7,745 nt of DNA from an uncultured Clostridia bacterium (GTDB taxonomy: Bacteria; Bacillota; Clostridia; Oscillospirales; Acutalibacteraceae). The notes below the pieces were generated by a model. That model was not told the origin of the DNA and did not search any database. It saw only the letters and a list, made by a program, of their open reading frames with translations. The stretch covers positions 1 to 7,745 of the forward strand of contig CALEIO010000188.1 in the NCBI GenBank assembly GCA_937875885.1. The letters run 5' to 3'. The stretch's first letter is position 1, and every line of letters begins with the position of its first letter. Shown piece after piece: positions 5,303 to 7,745 of the stretch. Made by a program: the position numbers and the translations under genes.

Positions 5303-6376
5303 ATGAGGATATATAAATTGCTTGACAAAACAAAGTTACTGATAAGCTGGACCATTATATTGCTTAGTACAGCCATATTACTGATATTCCCTGTTGAGTG
5401 CAGAAACGGGGGCACGAATGGTGTTTTCTTATGCCTGCAGGTACTTATCCCGTCTTTGTTTCCCTTTATGGTAATCTCATCCTTTGTCATAAAAAGTGGG
5501 CTGGTGAATGTATATCCTAAATGGACAGATAAAATCACAAGGGCACTATTTGCACTCCCAGGACATTGCATCTGGGTAATAATCCTTGCAATGATTGGTG
5601 GATACCCCATAGGAGCAAGCGGCATCAAAGCATTGTATGAACAAGAATACATTTCAAAGTCTGATGCAAAAAGAATGAGTCTTTTCTGTGTGGCATCGGG
5701 CCCGGGATTTCTTGTTACTTACATCGGCGCTGTTATGACACGAAGCTTAAAACTCGGATATATATTACTGATATCCCAAGCGATTTCAGTAATGCTTCTG
5801 GGAATTCTTTCAAAGTTTATCAGCAGAAGTAAATATTCAAAGCCATACAAAAACATCTCGCCCCAAAAGACTGCAAACAATCAGGCGCTTGTTGTATCTG
5901 TGTTTGCAGCTATCAAATCCTGTGCACAGATGTGCGCATTGGTAGTTCTTTTTTCAACTTTATGTGAAGTTTTCTTATCTCTGACAGCTGATAATACAAC
6001 AGTACAATGGATAGTCGCCTTTGTAGAAATTACCAACGGCACAAAAATCCTATGCAACGGGTATCCTGCCGTACTCATCTCTGCAGTATGCGGATTCGGT
6101 GGATTATGTGTACATTTTCAGATTTTTTCTTTGCTTCAGAATATTGGAATCCCGAAGAGGCAATTTTATCTTTTCAGGGTACTGCAGAGCATAATATGCG
6201 CAAGCATTACCTACATTTTGCTTAAGATTTTTCCTGTATATCAGGAGGTCTTTTCAACAGTGGAAAATGCCGATACAACCCTTAACAACACAGTAGCAGG
6301 ATGTGTTGTGCTTATAGCCTGCTGTTGTGCATTTCTTGTTTCTGTGAAAAACATTAAAAGCAGTATAAGATACTGA
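5303..6376 (+). CDS. ylbJ: Sporulation integral membrane protein YlbJ
   Basis: YlbJ is a polytopic membrane protein with nucleoside-recognition (Gate) type domains. In Bacillus it is made under SigE and is needed for heat-resistant spores; its transported substrate, if any, is unknown. From the ATG at 5303 it has 357 residues, somewhat shorter than the ~400 of Bacillus YlbJ. Family motifs are clear: LIPSLFPFMV (48-57), GGYPIGA (99-105), CVASGPGFLV (129-138), VEITNG (241-246) and GFGGLCVHFQ (264-273). Hydrophobic segments lie at about 13-30, 41-63, 88-106, 130-146, 152-171, 198-225, 233-243, 255-273, 290-310 and 330-347. A hydrophilic loop spans about 172-195. The start at 5303 is chosen for its ribosome site; ATG at 5291 would add four residues. 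It is divergent from yqfC and is followed 30 bp later by asnB in the same direction. The C-terminal tail is cysteine-rich (VVLIACCCAF). Confidence 0.92.
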   Translation: MRIYKLLDKTKLLISWTIILLSTAILLIFPVECRNGGTNGVFLCLQVLIPSLFPFMVISSFVIKSGLVNVYPKWTDKITRALFALPGHCIWVIILAMIGGYPIGASGIKALYEQEYISKSDAKRMSLFCVASGPGFLVTYIGAVMTRSLKLGYILLISQAISVMLLGILSKFISRSKYSKPYKNISPQKTANNQALVVSVFAAIKSCAQMCALVVLFSTLCEVFLSLTADNTTVQWIVAFVEITNGTKILCNGYPAVLISAVCGFGGLCVHFQIFSLLQNIGIPKRQFYLFRVLQSIICASITYILLKIFPVYQEVFSTVENADTTLNNTVAGCVVLIACCCAFLVSVKNIKSSIRY

Positions 6377-6406
6377 CACTATACTATTATATATGGAGGT
6401 TTTAAT

Positions 6407-7745
6407 ATGTGTGGAATTGCAGGTTGGATAAGTGCAGAGGAAAATCTGTGCGAGCGTGCACAGGTCCTTGAAAAAATGTCGGATACACTTAAAATGAGAG
6501 GTCCTGACGAAAACGGAATATATATTGAACGAAATGCTGCAATGATTCACAGACGTCTTGCGGTTGTAGACATTGAAAACGGCAAACAGCCTATGATTTA
6601 CAGCGACAGCAATGAGAAATATACCCTGGTTTATAACGGTGAGCTATATAATGCTGACGAGGTTAAATCAGAGCTGATTCTTGAGGGATTTGAGTTTGAG
6701 GGACACTCTGACACAGAGGTCGTACTGAAAGCTTATGTGAAATGGAAAGAAAAGTGTGCAGAAAAATTCAATGGTATTTTTGCTTTTGGTGTTTACGAAA
6801 CAAAAAGAAAACGTCTTTTTATCTGCAGGGACAGAATTGGTGTTAAACCATTATTCTATACACACACAAAGGATAATTTTGTTTTTGCTTCACAGATAAA
6901 AACCATACTTGCAAGCGGTGTTGCAAAAGCTGCACTTGACGAAAAGGGACTTTATGAAATATTCTACCTCGGTCCTGCACGAAGTCCCGGTAATGGTATA
7001 TTCAAAAACATAAACGAAATTCTTCCGGGTGAATGGGCATATCTTGAAAACGGGAATCTGCACAAAGAAAAATATTTCAGCATAAAAGCAAAAGAGCACA
7101 CAGAAAAAGAAGATGAGACAATAGAACACACACGATATCTTGTTGAAGATTCCATAAAACGTCAGCTTGTCTCCGATGTACCTCTGTGCTGCTTTCTTTC
7201 GGGCGGACTTGACTCCAGCATCATCACCCAGACTGCTTCTGATTATCTGAAAGATACAGATAAAGGACAACTTGACACCTACTCTGTAGAATATACAGAC
7301 AACGAAAAATACTTTGAGAAGAGTGTTTTTCAGCCAAACAGAGATGCCGAGTATATATCAATGATGATAAAGAGTGCCGACAGCAATCATCACAATATAA
7401 CGCTTGATAATATAAAACTTGCTGCTGCACTTGATGATGCAACCAAAGCAAGGGATTTGCCGGGTATGGCAGACATTGATTCCTCCTTGCTACTGTTTTG
7501 CAAGGAAGTAAAAAAAGACTTTACCGTTGCACTTTCGGGAGAATGTGCAGATGAGATCTTTGGCGGATACCCCTGGTATCACAACAAAGAAATTCTTTTT
7601 GAAGACACATTCCCCTGGTCACGGTCTGCGGATATCCGCAAAAGCATACTTAAAGACGGGATTCTGACACGTGGCGAAGAATACGTAAAAGAGCAATATC
7701 TGCAAACCGTAAGGCAAACCGATAAACTCCCCACAGACTCCGAAA
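6407..7745 (+). CDS. asnB: Asparagine synthetase, glutamine-hydrolysing (cut by window edge)
   Basis: This enzyme makes asparagine from aspartate, glutamine and ATP in the cytoplasm. The 446 codons seen are about 70-75% of the usual 610-630 residues; the C-terminus lies beyond the window. The class II glutaminase domain begins MCGIAGW with the nucleophile Cys2, and has MRGPDENG (30-37), HRRLAVVD (48-55), NGELYN (77-82), GHSDTEVV (99-106) and RDRIGVKP (141-148). The synthetase domain has the ATP pyrophosphatase loop SGGLDSS (265-271) and SGECADEIFGGYPW (377-390), both typical of active AsnB proteins. The ATG at 6407 has GGAGG 7 nt upstream and must be the start, because Cys2 becomes the N-terminus after Met removal. 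It lies 30 bp behind ylbJ, with no terminator, T-box or convincing promoter between them, so co-transcription is likely. A sporulation role like that of Bacillus AsnO is possible. All visible catalytic motifs are intact. Confidence 0.96.
   Translation, partial: MCGIAGWISAEENLCERAQVLEKMSDTLKMRGPDENGIYIERNAAMIHRRLAVVDIENGKQPMIYSDSNEKYTLVYNGELYNADEVKSELILEGFEFEGHSDTEVVLKAYVKWKEKCAEKFNGIFAFGVYETKRKRLFICRDRIGVKPLFYTHTKDNFVFASQIKTILASGVAKAALDEKGLYEIFYLGPARSPGNGIFKNINEILPGEWAYLENGNLHKEKYFSIKAKEHTEKEDETIEHTRYLVEDSIKRQLVSDVPLCCFLSGGLDSSIITQTASDYLKDTDKGQLDTYSVEYTDNEKYFEKSVFQPNRDAEYISMMIKSADSNHHNITLDNIKLAAALDDATKARDLPGMADIDSSLLLFCKEVKKDFTVALSGECADEIFGGYPWYHNKEILFEDTFPWSRSADIRKSILKDGILTRGEEYVKEQYLQTVRQTDKLPTDSE

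Noticed and set aside
5287..5652. Minus-strand open frame covering the start of ylbJ (121 codons)
   Set aside because: It overlaps conserved YlbJ motifs in antisense and reads as hydrophobic noise; no ribosome site supports it.
6380..6385. TATACT as a private -10 for asnB
   Set aside because: No -35-like sequence lies 16-18 bp upstream and there is no TGN extension, so I do not call a promoter.
6890..7451. Minus-strand open frames opposite asnB
   Set aside because: They are antisense to intact asparagine synthetase motifs, rich in Cys and Phe as expected from a reversed reading, and have no initiation signals.

Overview
The window looks like a chromosomal housekeeping and sporulation segment of a low-to-moderate GC, endospore-forming Bacillota, most likely a member of Clostridia. 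That placement is an inference from the gene set: the YqfC, YqfD and YlbJ sporulation proteins, a YloV/FakA-type kinase and a YmdB phosphodiesterase. Strong AGGAGG-like ribosome sites and consensus SigA promoters agree with it. I saw no mobile element, CRISPR array, tRNA or rRNA, and no long stretch without genes. The longest gap is the 173 bp upstream of fakA.

Layout: five genes run on the minus strand from about 5240 down to 1. In transcription order they are yqfC, yqfD, ymdB, fakA (yloV) and recG, with recG cut by the left edge. Two genes run rightward from about 5300: ylbJ, then a glutamine-hydrolysing asparagine synthetase (asnB type) cut by the right edge. The only divergent junction lies between yqfC and ylbJ and is about 70 bp long. 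All seven proteins are intact where visible.

The genes fall into two blocks. The sporulation block is yqfC-yqfD leftward and ylbJ-asnB rightward. It radiates from a short shared region with SigE-like promoter elements on both strands, suggesting joint switching-on in the mother cell. The asparagine synthetase sits 30 bp behind ylbJ with its own good ribosome site but no convincing promoter, so it may be a sporulation-linked enzyme comparable in role to Bacillus AsnO. The vegetative block is ymdB, fakA and recG. ymdB has an extended -10 promoter overlapping the end of yqfD. fakA has a near-consensus SigA promoter. recG is separated from fakA by a perfect 28-bp palindrome that looks like a terminator. 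The minus-strand genes therefore look like several transcription units rather than one operon.

I did not find a clearly new biological system. The items most worth a second look are the divergent sporulation promoter region, the ylbJ-asnB coupling, a terminator-like hairpin inside the 3' end of yqfC, and the promoter/terminator overlap before recG.
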